Below, in pieces: positions 1-8,301 of a stretch of 38,308 nucleotides of DNA. How positions within the stretch are numbered: the first letter of the stretch is position 1; each line of letters opens with the position of its first letter. The notes below the pieces were generated by a model. The model was given only the letters and a program-made list of their open reading frames with translations. It made no database searches and was not told the DNA's origin. The DNA lies in NCBI RefSeq assembly GCF_014596935.1, contig NZ_JACVXC010000002.1, positions 11,615-49,922 on the forward strand, read 5' to 3'. The stretch is from Aestuariibaculum suncheonense (GTDB lineage: Bacteria > Bacteroidota > Bacteroidia > Flavobacteriales > Flavobacteriaceae). A program made the translations under genes and the position numbers.

Positions 1-1697
1 GCTAAACCTAAGGCGGCTTCCTGAGCTGCTATCCATGCTGCAAAATCCCCTTCCTCATAATCACAGGCACTTACTGAGTCATCCTGTGGTGCTTGTGCTA
101 TAGTGATAGGAATAGCTTCAATCCAAGTGTAAGTAACACTAACCTCATCTGCAGGATTGTTACAGGCGTCATTAACATTAACAGTCCATGTTCTGCTATA
201 AACACAACCATTAATTTGAACTTCTCCAGGAACTACATCAGGCACCAAATTTTCAGTACAATTATCTGTGGCGCTAAAAGTAGGTTCCACTGGTTCTCCA
301 CAACCAAAATCATATCCATCAGGATACGTCTCTGCATTGGTATGTGTTAAAACGGGAGGCGTCGCATCCCCTCCACTGATAGGCACACTAATTAACAATA
401 AAAGTTCACCGGGATTAACAGGATCATCTATGAATATATTAACTGTAGCTGTCCAAGAACAATCATTACCTGTAACATCAGTTAAAACTAATCTTAACAA
501 TGAATTACTTCTTGTTGCAACGCCATCACATTCCTCAAATAAATTTGATTGGGAAGTTATGCCTATTGGGCCACTCGGAATACAAGCATTTATATTTATA
601 TCAAAATCCTCAGGACCTAAAGACCGTCCCTGAGGTAATGTAGGTAATGGATGTTTATTTGTGATTGTCTGGACACATTCAGCAACTTCAATATTGTTGG
701 CATATAATTTATAGGTTCTAGTTATAGATTCAATATATTCATATCCAGCTTCACTGGTATCAGGATTATCCACTTCTACATAATCCATAGTTAATTCCTG
801 TTCACAAGCGTCTGCTATGTTAAATACTTGATAAGGATCGGTTAGTGCTGGAGGAAAATCAGCAGCACATTGAATATCTTGGTCTGTTAAGTTACATTCT
901 GCCAAAACTTCACAACCCATTTCACATTCTTTAACTTTAAAGTTTAAAGAACCATTAGTCGGTCTATTATATGATAATCCAATAAAATAAATATTATAAA
1001 CATCATCAGATATTATAGCATTATCATTTGTCCAAGGCTTATACTGGTTTACATCACTACATTCAACCATATCAGAGGCATTGAAACTCGTACAACGTGT
1101 TGGTGCTAAAAGCGCATCCTTCACGGTTTCAAAATATGGGATATCAGCTGTTTCTTTAAGTGGATCGGTAGTAAACGCCCCTGCATGAAATAAAAACCAG
1201 GAATCAGAGGCTCCGACAGCCTGAATTTTAGTTCCTTTTACTTTTGGGGGTGTTGCAAACACTATCCATTGCAGATAATCTTTTACATCACATTGGGCCC
1301 CACTTTGCGCAGCTCCCCCAAATAATAATTTAGTTGAAGGAGATGCATCCACATACATAGAAACCATTGATTCTGCTTGGGATGCATCAATTCCACACCC
1401 ATCAGTATCTGCTGCAGATGTGCAATTAATTAACCCAGATTCTACGGCTCCACTGTTGGAACAGTATAGTTTCGCAGCACAAGGGTCTGGTCCATTTCCT
1501 AAACCTTGAATGTAACTTGCCTTACATTCATCCAGCTCACACTGCGCTTGAACAGTAGTGGTAAAGCACAAAAAAAGCATAACCGTAATCATACTGGCTA
1601 TACTTGCAAACTGTTTAAGAAAAGAATTCCAAAAACAGCCAAAATAACTCAAGAATGTAGCGTTCTTGATGTAGTTAGTAAAGTTGTTCATTAACAT
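1..1697 (-). CDS. Large secreted HYR-like repeat protein, N-terminal part (runs off the left edge)
   Basis: An uninterrupted frame runs from ATG at 1697 (a second in-frame ATG is at 1691) to the window edge, about 565 codons, with no stop. The N-terminus has an unusually long polar stretch of about 30 residues, then a hydrophobic segment ending in VQAQ, which looks like a signal peptide. The mature part is rich in Cys, Asp, Asn, Thr and Pro. It contains modules of the kind seen in HYR-type surface proteins of Flavobacteriia, including GNDCSW (about 452-469) followed by ISGGDATPPVL (about 345-380), and near the edge a Cys/Phe/Trp repeat start (SACDYEEGDFAAW). Such proteins usually end in a type IX secretion sorting domain, but that end lies outside the window. 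Role unknown; adhesion or surface display is an inference. The start shows no Shine-Dalgarno, as is normal for the phylum. Confidence 0.85.
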   Translation of the reverse strand, partial: MLMNNFTNYIKNATFLSYFGCFWNSFLKQFASIASMITVMLFLCFTTTVQAQCELDECKASYIQGLGNGPDPCAAKLYCSNSGAVESGLINCTSAADTDGCGIDASQAESMVSMYVDASPSTKLLFGGAAQSGAQCDVKDYLQWIVFATPPKVKGTKIQAVGASDSWFLFHAGAFTTDPLKETADIPYFETVKDALLAPTRCTSFNASDMVECSDVNQYKPWTNDNAIISDDVYNIYFIGLSYNRPTNGSLNFKVKECEMGCEVLAECNLTDQDIQCAADFPPALTDPYQVFNIADACEQELTMDYVEVDNPDTSEAGYEYIESITRTYKLYANNIEVAECVQTITNKHPLPTLPQGRSLGPEDFDININACIPSGPIGITSQSNLFEECDGVATRSNSLLRLVLTDVTGNDCSWTATVNIFIDDPVNPGELLLLISVPISGGDATPPVLTHTNAETYPDGYDFGCGEPVEPTFSATDNCTENLVPDVVPGEVQINGCVYSRTWTVNVNDACNNPADEVSVTYTWIEAIPITIAQAPQDDSVSACDYEEGDFAAWIAAQEAALGL

Positions 1698-1811
1698 AAC
1701 GGTAGTTTTAATTAGTAAAAAATGTTAACACAACAATCGTAAAGTCAAAACCACGTAAAATCATTAAAATGACTCTACATAATCAATAGCAAAAGGTTGA
1801 TAAGCGGGCTT

Positions 1812-1913
1812 ATTAGCCACAACAGAAGTAATATTTCAATATAAAGTAAAGTTGAGGGCTTTTACATTAGCCACAACAGAAGAAAATTAACAAAAAACTC
1901 AAGAAGTAATATT
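1812..1913. repeat. Short direct repeats in the intergenic region
   Basis: The 17-mer ATTAGCCACAACAGAAG occurs at 1812-1828 and again at 1866-1882, 54 bp apart. The first copy runs into AGAAGTAATATT, and that 12-mer recurs at about 1902-1913. The arrangement looks like an imperfect tandem duplication. No function is evident. Confidence 0.6.
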
Positions 1914-2230
1914 ACAACCTAAGTTTACTTGCTGTACAAGGAGATTAAGAGGGCATTCTTAATTTGCTATTAATCAAAATGCGCTTCTAATTAAAAAGAG
2001 GATATAACAAAATGTATGTCAAATATATGAGAGAGTGGGTATTGTAAAAATATGTAATAAAATACTGTTTGACAAGTGGTTTTTAACTTATAATTAATTT
2101 TTAGACCATCTGCAAATTATAACGTTAAAAAGATCACCCCTTATTCACTTCAACTGTTATTTTAAACATTTTATAGATTTAGTGTATTAATTAAATCTAA
2201 TGCAACGAAATCGTTAATATTAAGTGAAAG

Positions 2231-2263
2231 TTGCCTTGTAAACCATGTGTTTTTATATTTTTG
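2231..2263 (+). promoter_or_regulatory. Candidate promoter of the TlpA-like lipoprotein gene
   Basis: TTG at 2231-2233, a 22-nt spacer and TATTTTTG at 2256-2263 match the flavobacterial consensus TTG-N17-23-TAnnTTTG. The element ends 24 nt before the ATG at 2288. Confidence 0.5.
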
Positions 2264-2287
2264 AAAACATAAATACTAAAATCAAAC

Positions 2288-3664
2288 ATGAAAAAACTAT
2301 TAATCTTATCTACAGCCGTTGCCATGATGGCCTGTAAGGAAACACCTCAGGTGGACTATGCGTTAATTGGCGGGACCATCAAAAATTTAAATCCAACCAC
2401 CAAAATAACTCTAAATACACCAGACGGCACTGTTAAAGAAGATTTACCAATTGCTGAAAACGGAAGTTTTACAGATACATTAAATACAGACAAGAATTTA
2501 TACGCTATTTACGACGGTAAAACCCCTGTTTTTCTTTATGTAGAACCAGGTTTCAACTTAAACGTAAATTATGATATTAACGACGTTCAAAATTCGTTAA
2601 CCATTACTGGAAAAGGAGCAGAAATCAATAACTATTTAGTGGCTAAACGTAAACTTGAGAGCGAGTTATTTGGAAACCCAAGAGAAACATACACCCTTAA
2701 TGAAGCTGATTATAAAGCGAAACTAAGCAAGATTAAAGAAGAACTGACCACGCTGTTTAACGACACACAAGATCTTCCTGATAACTTTAAAGCTAAGGAA
2801 TTAAGAAACATCCACTACTTCTATTTAAACCTTCATAATAACTACGAAAATGCACACCGAGCATTAACCCAGAATCCTACATTTTCTGTTTCAGATGACT
2901 TCTCAAAAGAATTAAAAGATGTTGACTATTCTTCTGCCGAAGATTTTAAATACTCAACTTATTATAAAAACTTAGTATCGAGTCACTACAGCACTTTAGC
3001 TAACGAAGTATCAACCAAAGACTCTATTGATTACGATATAGCTTATTTAAAAACGGTATCAACTATTCCTAATCAAGACATTAAAAACACCTTAGTTTTC
3101 GATTTTGCGAATAACAATATTGGACGATCTAAAGATGTAGATGCATTTTACAAACTTTACCTTGAAAACTCTAATAACGATGAAAACAATGCTATCATTG
3201 CTGAGAAGCATGATAAATTAATGGCTTTAGCTGAAGGAAAACCTTCGCCTAGTTTTTCTGATTACGTAAATTATGAAGGCGGAAAAACATCATTAGCAGA
3301 TTTAAAAGGAAAGTATGTTTATATTGATGTTTGGGCAACTTGGTGCGGACCATGTAAACGTGAAATCCCTTTCTTAAAAGAGGTTGAAGAAAAATTTCAT
3401 GATAAAAACATTGAGTTCGTAAGCATTTCTATTGATCAACAAAAAGATTTTGAAAAATGGAAAGCTATGGTTGCTGAAAAAGAACTTAAAGGTGTTCAGT
3501 TATTTGCTGATAACGATTGGAAATCGTCTTTCGTTCAAGATTACCAAATTAACGGAATCCCTCGTTTTATCTTAATCGATCCAAACGGAAACATTGTAAA
3601 TTCGAATGCACCAAGACCTTCAAGTCCGGCATTAACAGAATTATTTACCTCTTTAAATATTTAA
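2288..3664 (+). CDS. TlpA/ResA-like thiol-disulfide oxidoreductase lipoprotein
   Basis: This 458-residue protein begins with a short signal peptide ending MMAC, a lipobox, so it should be a lipid-anchored envelope protein. Residues about 25-110 form a beta-rich N-terminal region like the DUF4369-type domain often found ahead of TlpA domains in Bacteroidota. The middle is mostly helical. The C-terminal third is a thioredoxin-like TlpA/AhpC-TSA domain with the active site WCGPC at residues 352-356, preceded by YIDVWAT, and a cis-proline region GIPRFILIDP. Family knowledge suggests a periplasmic thiol reductase; the substrate cannot be read from sequence. The gene is transcribed alone, with its own promoter and a strong terminator directly downstream. 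Confidence 0.9.
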   Translation: MKKLLILSTAVAMMACKETPQVDYALIGGTIKNLNPTTKITLNTPDGTVKEDLPIAENGSFTDTLNTDKNLYAIYDGKTPVFLYVEPGFNLNVNYDINDVQNSLTITGKGAEINNYLVAKRKLESELFGNPRETYTLNEADYKAKLSKIKEELTTLFNDTQDLPDNFKAKELRNIHYFYLNLHNNYENAHRALTQNPTFSVSDDFSKELKDVDYSSAEDFKYSTYYKNLVSSHYSTLANEVSTKDSIDYDIAYLKTVSTIPNQDIKNTLVFDFANNNIGRSKDVDAFYKLYLENSNNDENNAIIAEKHDKLMALAEGKPSPSFSDYVNYEGGKTSLADLKGKYVYIDVWATWCGPCKREIPFLKEVEEKFHDKNIEFVSISIDQQKDFEKWKAMVAEKELKGVQLFADNDWKSSFVQDYQINGIPRFILIDPNGNIVNSNAPRPSSPALTELFTSLNI

Positions 3665-3672
3665 TTCCATAT

Positions 3673-3720
3673 ACATAAATAAAAAAAGGCAGCTACTTAG
3701 CTGCCTTTTTTTATTTATGT
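3673..3720. terminator. Bidirectional intrinsic terminator between convergent genes
   Basis: A perfect 22-bp inverted repeat (3673-3694 and 3699-3720) with a 4-nt ACTT loop has a GC-rich core GGCAGCT/AGCTGCC flanked by A and T tracts, so it can terminate in both directions. Its right arm includes the stop codon of the minus-strand nnr gene (3715-3717). Confidence 0.93.
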
Positions 3721-5271
3721 ATTTCCTTTTTCATCGTCTTCTTCCTGTTGTAGTTGTTCTGGTTGTTTAAACAAATCTAAATAAGCCTCTCCTATGTAAT
3801 GAATCACATAGCTCGCAATTAAACTTTCATAACCGTAATCCTGAACAGCAATGTCTGCCGACTTACCATGTAAATACACTCCGAAAACTGAAGCTATCAA
3901 CGGGTCGTAACCCTGAGCGATTAATCCTGTAATCATTCCAGTTAACACATCTCCACTACCGGCTGTTGCTAAACCCGGATTTCCGGTTGAATTCACATAA
4001 AGCTTATCTTGATATACAGTAATGCTATGCGCACCTTTAATAATCACAACAACATTGTGTTTTTTAGAAAAAGCTTTCACCTTATTCAGTTTATCGAAAT
4101 CGTTGGTCCATGCACCTATTAAACGTTCCAGTTCTTTTGGATGTGGCGTTAGAACGGTTTCAGGAGGTAATAACTTCAATAATTCAGAATTGTTAGCCAA
4201 AATATTAATGCCGTCGGCATCGATAACCAAAGGCGATTGATTCGATTTTAAAAAGGCTTCAAAAGCGTTTGTAGTGTCTACTGAAGTACCTATACCCACA
4301 CCAAAACCAATCACGGTCGGTTTCATATCAAAAGATATATTGGTAATTTGTGTTTCATCTGAATCTGTTATCACCATAGCTTCAGGAAATACCGATTGTA
4401 ATAGAGCATAACCACATTGAGGCACATAACATGTTACCAAACCAGAACCGACTGACAACGCCGCTCTACTCGTTAAAATAACTGCACCCATTTTCCCATA
4501 ACTTCCACCAATTATTAAACTATGTCCAAAACTGCCTTTATGTGAAAACTTGTCTCTTGGCTTATATAGTGGTAATATTTCATTTTTGCCAATAAGATTG
4601 GCTTCTGTCTCGACTTCAAACACATATTGCATATCAAAACCAATATCTAAAACTTCCCATTGGTCGGTATACTTCGCGGTTTCTGGCAAAAAGAACACCA
4701 GTTTAGGGGTTACAAAACTCAGTGTGTAATTCGCTTTAACCACACACAAATCACTTTCAGGTACTTTATCGGGTTGTAACCCTGATGGAATATCGACCGA
4801 TAAGGTAAAGGCTCGCGATTCATCTAAATGCTTAAACAAAAATAATACCCATTGATGAATGGGGCGATTTAGTCCTATCCCGAAAATGGCATCCACAATA
4901 ATATCCTTCTCGCTTATTTCGGGAAAGTCATCACCCTCCTTCAATAAGGTTGGCCAGACTTTGCTGACCTGCTTAATTCTATCGTAATTGATTAGAAAAT
5001 CTTTAGATCGCTTATCGCTGTAATTAACAATATAGGTTTTTACATTATAGCCATCTAAAATAAGGTGTCGTGCTAAAACGAGTCCGTCGCCGCCATTATT
5101 TCCAATTCCGCAAAATATATGAATAGGTACCTGCGCGCCTTGCATTCGCCTGTGAAACCAACCAAAAATGGCCATTCCTGCACGTTCCATTAAATCAACC
5201 GAACTGATTTGTTGTCGTTCAACGGTTAATCGGTCACCTTCATAAACTTGTTCTTTCGAAAATATTTTCAT
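3715..5271 (-). CDS. nnr: Bifunctional NAD(P)HX epimerase / ADP-dependent NAD(P)HX dehydratase
   Basis: This 518-residue enzyme repairs hydrated NADH and NADPH: the N-terminal YjeF_N domain interconverts the R and S epimers and the C-terminal ribokinase-like domain dehydrates the S form using ADP. The N-domain (about 1-215) carries GIGNNGGDG at 55-63. The C-domain (about 235-500) shows the VIDADGINIL strand, LTPHPKEL, and the catalytic GSGD motif with Asp441. The order and length match the fused YjeF/Nnr form. The C-terminus carries an acidic, Gln/Glu-rich tail of about 15 residues. It is transcribed alone and convergently with the TlpA-like gene; its stop codon lies inside the shared terminator. 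Confidence 0.95.
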   Translation of the reverse strand: MKIFSKEQVYEGDRLTVERQQISSVDLMERAGMAIFGWFHRRMQGAQVPIHIFCGIGNNGGDGLVLARHLILDGYNVKTYIVNYSDKRSKDFLINYDRIKQVSKVWPTLLKEGDDFPEISEKDIIVDAIFGIGLNRPIHQWVLFLFKHLDESRAFTLSVDIPSGLQPDKVPESDLCVVKANYTLSFVTPKLVFFLPETAKYTDQWEVLDIGFDMQYVFEVETEANLIGKNEILPLYKPRDKFSHKGSFGHSLIIGGSYGKMGAVILTSRAALSVGSGLVTCYVPQCGYALLQSVFPEAMVITDSDETQITNISFDMKPTVIGFGVGIGTSVDTTNAFEAFLKSNQSPLVIDADGINILANNSELLKLLPPETVLTPHPKELERLIGAWTNDFDKLNKVKAFSKKHNVVVIIKGAHSITVYQDKLYVNSTGNPGLATAGSGDVLTGMITGLIAQGYDPLIASVFGVYLHGKSADIAVQDYGYESLIASYVIHYIGEAYLDLFKQPEQLQQEEDDEKGNT

Positions 5272-5512
5272 TTTTATCTTATCTTTTTTAGAGTTGCTGC
5301 TTAAATCTTCATTTACTTAAATTACACCAACCAATTCTATTTTAGAAATTAAATTTTGTTGATTCGTATTACCTTTGATTACAAAATACCCTTTATGGGG
5401 TTTCTTAATATTATCTTAAAATTCTTTTATTAAATTTTCATTTCTAAATTCCTTTCGTGAATTTTATTAAAAGAAAAACGACACTATATAAGAATACCAT
5501 AAAAAAAATCAA
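5272..5512. other. AT-rich spacer between divergent nnr and the thr operon
   Basis: This stretch upstream of both nnr (minus) and the thr promoter holds no convincing gene. A plus-strand frame starts at 5457, but that part is upstream of the predicted thr transcription start and is poly-Lys/Ile/Asn low-complexity. No clear nnr promoter was identified. Confidence 0.5.
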
Positions 5513-5547
5513 TTTGTTTTTTTATACCGTTAAAAATAATACTTTTG
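5513..5547 (+). promoter_or_regulatory. Predicted promoter of the threonine operon
   Basis: TTTG at 5513-5516, a 23-nt spacer and TACTTTTG at 5540-5547 fit the flavobacterial promoter consensus exactly at the -7 element. Initiation would fall around 5552-5556, just ahead of the leader-peptide ATG at 5568 and about 200 nt ahead of thrA. This placement selects the 35-codon leader over the longer frame that begins at 5457. Confidence 0.65.
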
Positions 5548-5567
5548 GGAAGTACTATTACAGAAAC

Positions 5568-5675
5568 ATGAGTCTTTTAAGCCAAAATATTAGCACAATG
5601 CATCCTTTTTCTTCAAAAGGATACACTACTATTTTCGGTACAACTACAATTATTACAACCCCTTGGGGTTGCTAG
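5568..5675 (+). CDS. thrL: Threonine operon leader peptide (35 aa, Thr/Ile-rich)
   Basis: A 35-codon frame lies between the predicted thr promoter and thrA. Its residues 20-31 read TTIFGTTTIITT: seven Thr and three Ile in twelve positions. This is the same logic as the Thr/Ile-rich ThrL peptide that senses charged tRNA-Thr and tRNA-Ile in enterobacteria. The peptide ends PWGC and stops with TAG at 5673-5675, 83 nt before thrA. The frame is also open upstream to an ATG at 5457, but that start precedes the promoter. The symbol is assigned by analogy; sequence homology to enterobacterial ThrL is not claimed. Confidence 0.72.
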   Translation: MSLLSQNISTMHPFSSKGYTTIFGTTTIITTPWGC

Positions 5676-5718
5676 TTATATATTCTTCAGGTCCGTTTTG
5701 TAATTTTTACAATTACAA
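5602..5718 (+). promoter_or_regulatory. Candidate attenuator structures in the thr leader
   Basis: Three RNA elements are visible. (a) An 8-bp hairpin 5602-5609/5615-5622 just before the Thr codons. (b) CAACCCC/GGGGTTG at 5656-5662/5665-5671 over the last leader codons. (c) TTGTAAT at 5698-5704 can pair either with ATTACAA at 5652-5658, inside the Thr codon run, or with ATTACAA at 5712-5718, where the stem extends to 8 bp (5698-5705/5711-5718, loop TTTAC). The two pairings in (c) exclude each other, and a ribosome stalled on Thr codons would mask the upstream copy. No classic hairpin plus U-tract terminator is visible, so the direction of control is unresolved. Confidence 0.5.
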
Positions 5719-5758
5719 TCAAAAAAAATATTTTATTCAAACATCAATTCATTAAAAC

Positions 5759-8206
5759 ATGAAAGTTTTAAAATTTGGAGGAACATCTGTAGGTTCATCA
5801 AAAAACATCAATAACGTTATCAGTATATTAGAAAACTTTGCTAAAACAGATCGCATCGTTTGTGTGGTTTCTGCTGTTGGTGGAATTACAGATAAATTAC
5901 TTTTAGCAGGTAAACAAGCACAAAATAAAGACAACCAATATACAGATACCTTTACCTTAATAAAGGACATTCATTTTAACATTATTAATGAACTTAATTT
6001 AGGTGATAGCTCATCTATCATCCCTTTTGTAGATGAAAAACTAAATGCCCTAAAAAGCTTATTAGACGGTATTTTTTTGATTAACGAACTATCTCCGAAA
6101 ACATCGGATAAATTAGTAAGCTTCGGCGAATTGTTATCCTCTTATATTATTGCTGAAACCATGAAAAACCGTGGTATTTCTGCAGAATCTAAAAACTCTC
6201 AGGAGTTAATTGTAACCAACTCAAACTTTACAAAAGCTGAAGTTAAATACAATGAAACCAATACAAATATTCAGGATTATTTTTCGAGTACTGAACAACA
6301 AATCACTATTCTTCCAGGCTTTATCTCTAAATCTAAATTGGGAGAACAAACCACTTTAGGTCGTGGTGGGTCTGACTTTACGGCTGCTATAGTTGCGGCC
6401 GCTTTAAAAGTGGAGCAATTAGAAATATGGACCGATGTGAGCGGTATGTTTACTACCAATCCTAAACTGGTAAAACAAGCCTATCCTATTGAAAAAATCT
6501 CGTATCAGGAAGCCATGGAATTATCGCACTTTGGTGCTAAAGTTTTATACCCCCCAACGGTGCAACCGGTATTAGATTTAAATATTCCAATCCACATAAA
6601 AAACACTTTAGAACCCGAAGCACTTGGAACGGTTATATCTAATGATGAGGCACCTGTAAATGGTTCCGTTGTAAAAGGGATTAGTAATATTAGTAACATC
6701 GCCTTACTTACGTTGGAAGGAAGCGGTATGGTTGGTATTCCTGGGTTTTCTAAACGTTTATTTGAAACCTTGTCTCAGGAAAAAATTAATGTCATTTTAA
6801 TTACGCAGGCCTCATCAGAGCACTCTATATGCTTAGGAATTGATGAAAAAGATGCTGAATTGGCAAAATCGGCTATCGATGCCACTTTCGAAAATGAAAT
6901 TCAGCTTCATAAAATCAATCCACTTATTGTTGAAAAAGGACTTTCAATCATTGCTTTAGTGGGTGATAATATGAAAAACCACCAAGGTATTAGCGGTAAA
7001 ATGTTTAGTACTTTAGGAAGAAACAATATTAATATTCGTGCCATTGCTCAAGGGGCCTCAGAGAAAAATATTTCAACGGTTATCGCTGAAAAAGACGTTA
7101 AAAAAGCCTTGAATACGCTACATGAGCAATTCTTTGAATCGAAAACAAAGCAGCTAAACGTCTTTATTACCGGCGTTGGTAATGTTGGTGAAAAACTAGT
7201 AGAACAAATAAAGCAGCAACGTAAATATTTAAAAGAAAACCTTAAAATAAACTTGCGCGTTACAGGCTTGTCGAATTCAAGACAAATGATTTTCAATGAA
7301 GATGGTATCGACTTAAGCAATTGGAAAGAACAGCTGCAAAATGGCGAGCCTGCATCTTTAGATGGTTTTTTTGAAAAAACAAAATCACTGAATTTACGCA
7401 ATAGCATTTTTGTTGATGTTACAGCCAATAAGGAAGTTGCTCAACTTTATGAGAAATATTTACGCCAAAGCATTGGTGTGGTAGCTTGCAATAAAATTGC
7501 CTGTTCAAGCGATTACGAAAATTATAAACTATTAAAACGTTTATCGTTAAAATACAATGCCCCTTACCTATTCGAAACCAACGTTGGAGCTGGTTTACCT
7601 ATCATCGATACACTAAATAATTTGATAGCATCTGGAGACAAAGTCACCTCTATTTATGCCGTATTATCCGGAAGTTTAAATTTTGTATTTAACAACTTTA
7701 ACGATACGACTAAATTTTACGACATTGTAAAACAAGCTGCTGCTGAAGGGTATACAGAACCAGATCCAAGAATTGATTTAAGTGGTGTTGATGTGGCCAG
7801 AAAAATTTTAATTCTTGCTCGTGAAAGTGGTGTAGAAATGAATCTGGAAGATATTGAAAACACGTCTTTCCTATCTGAAGCTGGTTTAAAAAGTGATTCT
7901 GTTGATGATTTCTATCAAACGTTAATCGCCGATGAAGACCATTATCAAGCCTTGTATGCTTCCGCAAAGGCTAAAGACTGTCAATTAAAATATGTAGCGC
8001 AATTTAATAATGGTAAAGCCAGTGTTAGCTTACAGGAAATCCCAAGCGACCACCCGTTTTATAATTTAAAAGGTAGCGATAATATCGTGATGTTTTATAC
8101 CAACCGATATGCAAACCAACCTATGATTATTAAAGGTGCCGGTGCCGGAGCAGATGTCACTGCATCTGGCTTGTTTGCCGACATAATAAGAATTGGAAAT
8201 AATTAA
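5759..8206 (+). CDS. thrA: Bifunctional aspartokinase / homoserine dehydrogenase
   Basis: This 815-residue fusion catalyses the first and third steps from aspartate to homoserine. The aspartokinase domain starts at once with KFGGTSVG (residues 4-11) and contains the LGRGGSDFTA motif near residue 200. Two ACT regulatory segments follow (about 310-455; for example SIIALVGDNM and NINIRAIAQGASE), which in this family bind the feedback inhibitor. The homoserine dehydrogenase domain begins near residue 466 with the NAD(P)-binding motif FITGVGNVGE and contains VVACNKIA and FETNVGAGLPII. The length equals that of E. coli ThrA or MetL. It is first in thrA-thrB-thrC, and the Thr/Ile-rich leader upstream supports a threonine-biosynthesis assignment over methionine. 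Confidence 0.96.
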   Translation: MKVLKFGGTSVGSSKNINNVISILENFAKTDRIVCVVSAVGGITDKLLLAGKQAQNKDNQYTDTFTLIKDIHFNIINELNLGDSSSIIPFVDEKLNALKSLLDGIFLINELSPKTSDKLVSFGELLSSYIIAETMKNRGISAESKNSQELIVTNSNFTKAEVKYNETNTNIQDYFSSTEQQITILPGFISKSKLGEQTTLGRGGSDFTAAIVAAALKVEQLEIWTDVSGMFTTNPKLVKQAYPIEKISYQEAMELSHFGAKVLYPPTVQPVLDLNIPIHIKNTLEPEALGTVISNDEAPVNGSVVKGISNISNIALLTLEGSGMVGIPGFSKRLFETLSQEKINVILITQASSEHSICLGIDEKDAELAKSAIDATFENEIQLHKINPLIVEKGLSIIALVGDNMKNHQGISGKMFSTLGRNNINIRAIAQGASEKNISTVIAEKDVKKALNTLHEQFFESKTKQLNVFITGVGNVGEKLVEQIKQQRKYLKENLKINLRVTGLSNSRQMIFNEDGIDLSNWKEQLQNGEPASLDGFFEKTKSLNLRNSIFVDVTANKEVAQLYEKYLRQSIGVVACNKIACSSDYENYKLLKRLSLKYNAPYLFETNVGAGLPIIDTLNNLIASGDKVTSIYAVLSGSLNFVFNNFNDTTKFYDIVKQAAAEGYTEPDPRIDLSGVDVARKILILARESGVEMNLEDIENTSFLSEAGLKSDSVDDFYQTLIADEDHYQALYASAKAKDCQLKYVAQFNNGKASVSLQEIPSDHPFYNLKGSDNIVMFYTNRYANQPMIIKGAGAGADVTASGLFADIIRIGNN

Positions 8207-8301
8207 ATCTGTTATCTCAACTTAAAACGGAAAAGATGACATTACACAAACAAAATTCCAGTTTTTGCTCGAATGCTGCTGAGAATTATTTATTAGAAAA
8301 A

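Larger units (their letters stand above)
1698..2287. other. 590-bp AT-rich intergenic region between divergent genes
   Basis: No convincing reading frame is visible. It separates the left-edge secreted protein gene (minus) from the TlpA-like gene (plus). A TATATTTG motif on the minus strand at 2020-2027 could be a -7 element for the left gene, but would imply a leader of about 320 nt and has no clear -33 TTG. Short direct repeats lie at 1812-1913 and a better promoter candidate for the plus-strand gene at 2231-2263. Confidence 0.6.

Noticed and set aside
93-633. Two plus-strand frames of 85 and 121 residues at the left edge
   Set aside because: They are antisense to the continuous minus-strand HYR-like coding frame, which has a signal peptide and family motifs; the plus-strand translations show none.
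1506-1694. Plus-strand 62-residue frame
   Set aside because: It lies opposite the signal-peptide region of the minus-strand secreted protein and has no features of its own.
5457-5567. Long version (72 aa) of the frame ahead of thrA
   Set aside because: The first 37 codons precede the predicted transcription start and are low-complexity; only the last 35 codons make sense as a leader peptide.
5656-5671. CAACCCC/GGGGTTG hairpin as the thr attenuator terminator
   Set aside because: The stem is short with a 2-nt gap at the centre, lies over leader codons that a ribosome would cover in either state, and is not followed by a U tract. Kept only as a possible structural element.
7048-7428. Minus-strand 126-residue frame inside thrA
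   Set aside because: Antisense shadow of the ACT/homoserine dehydrogenase region; Ser/Phe/Lys-rich with no family likeness.
8236-8301. Upstream start of thrB adding 22 residues
   Set aside because: The extension does not resemble homoserine kinases, and the family N-terminus begins right after ATG at 8302.
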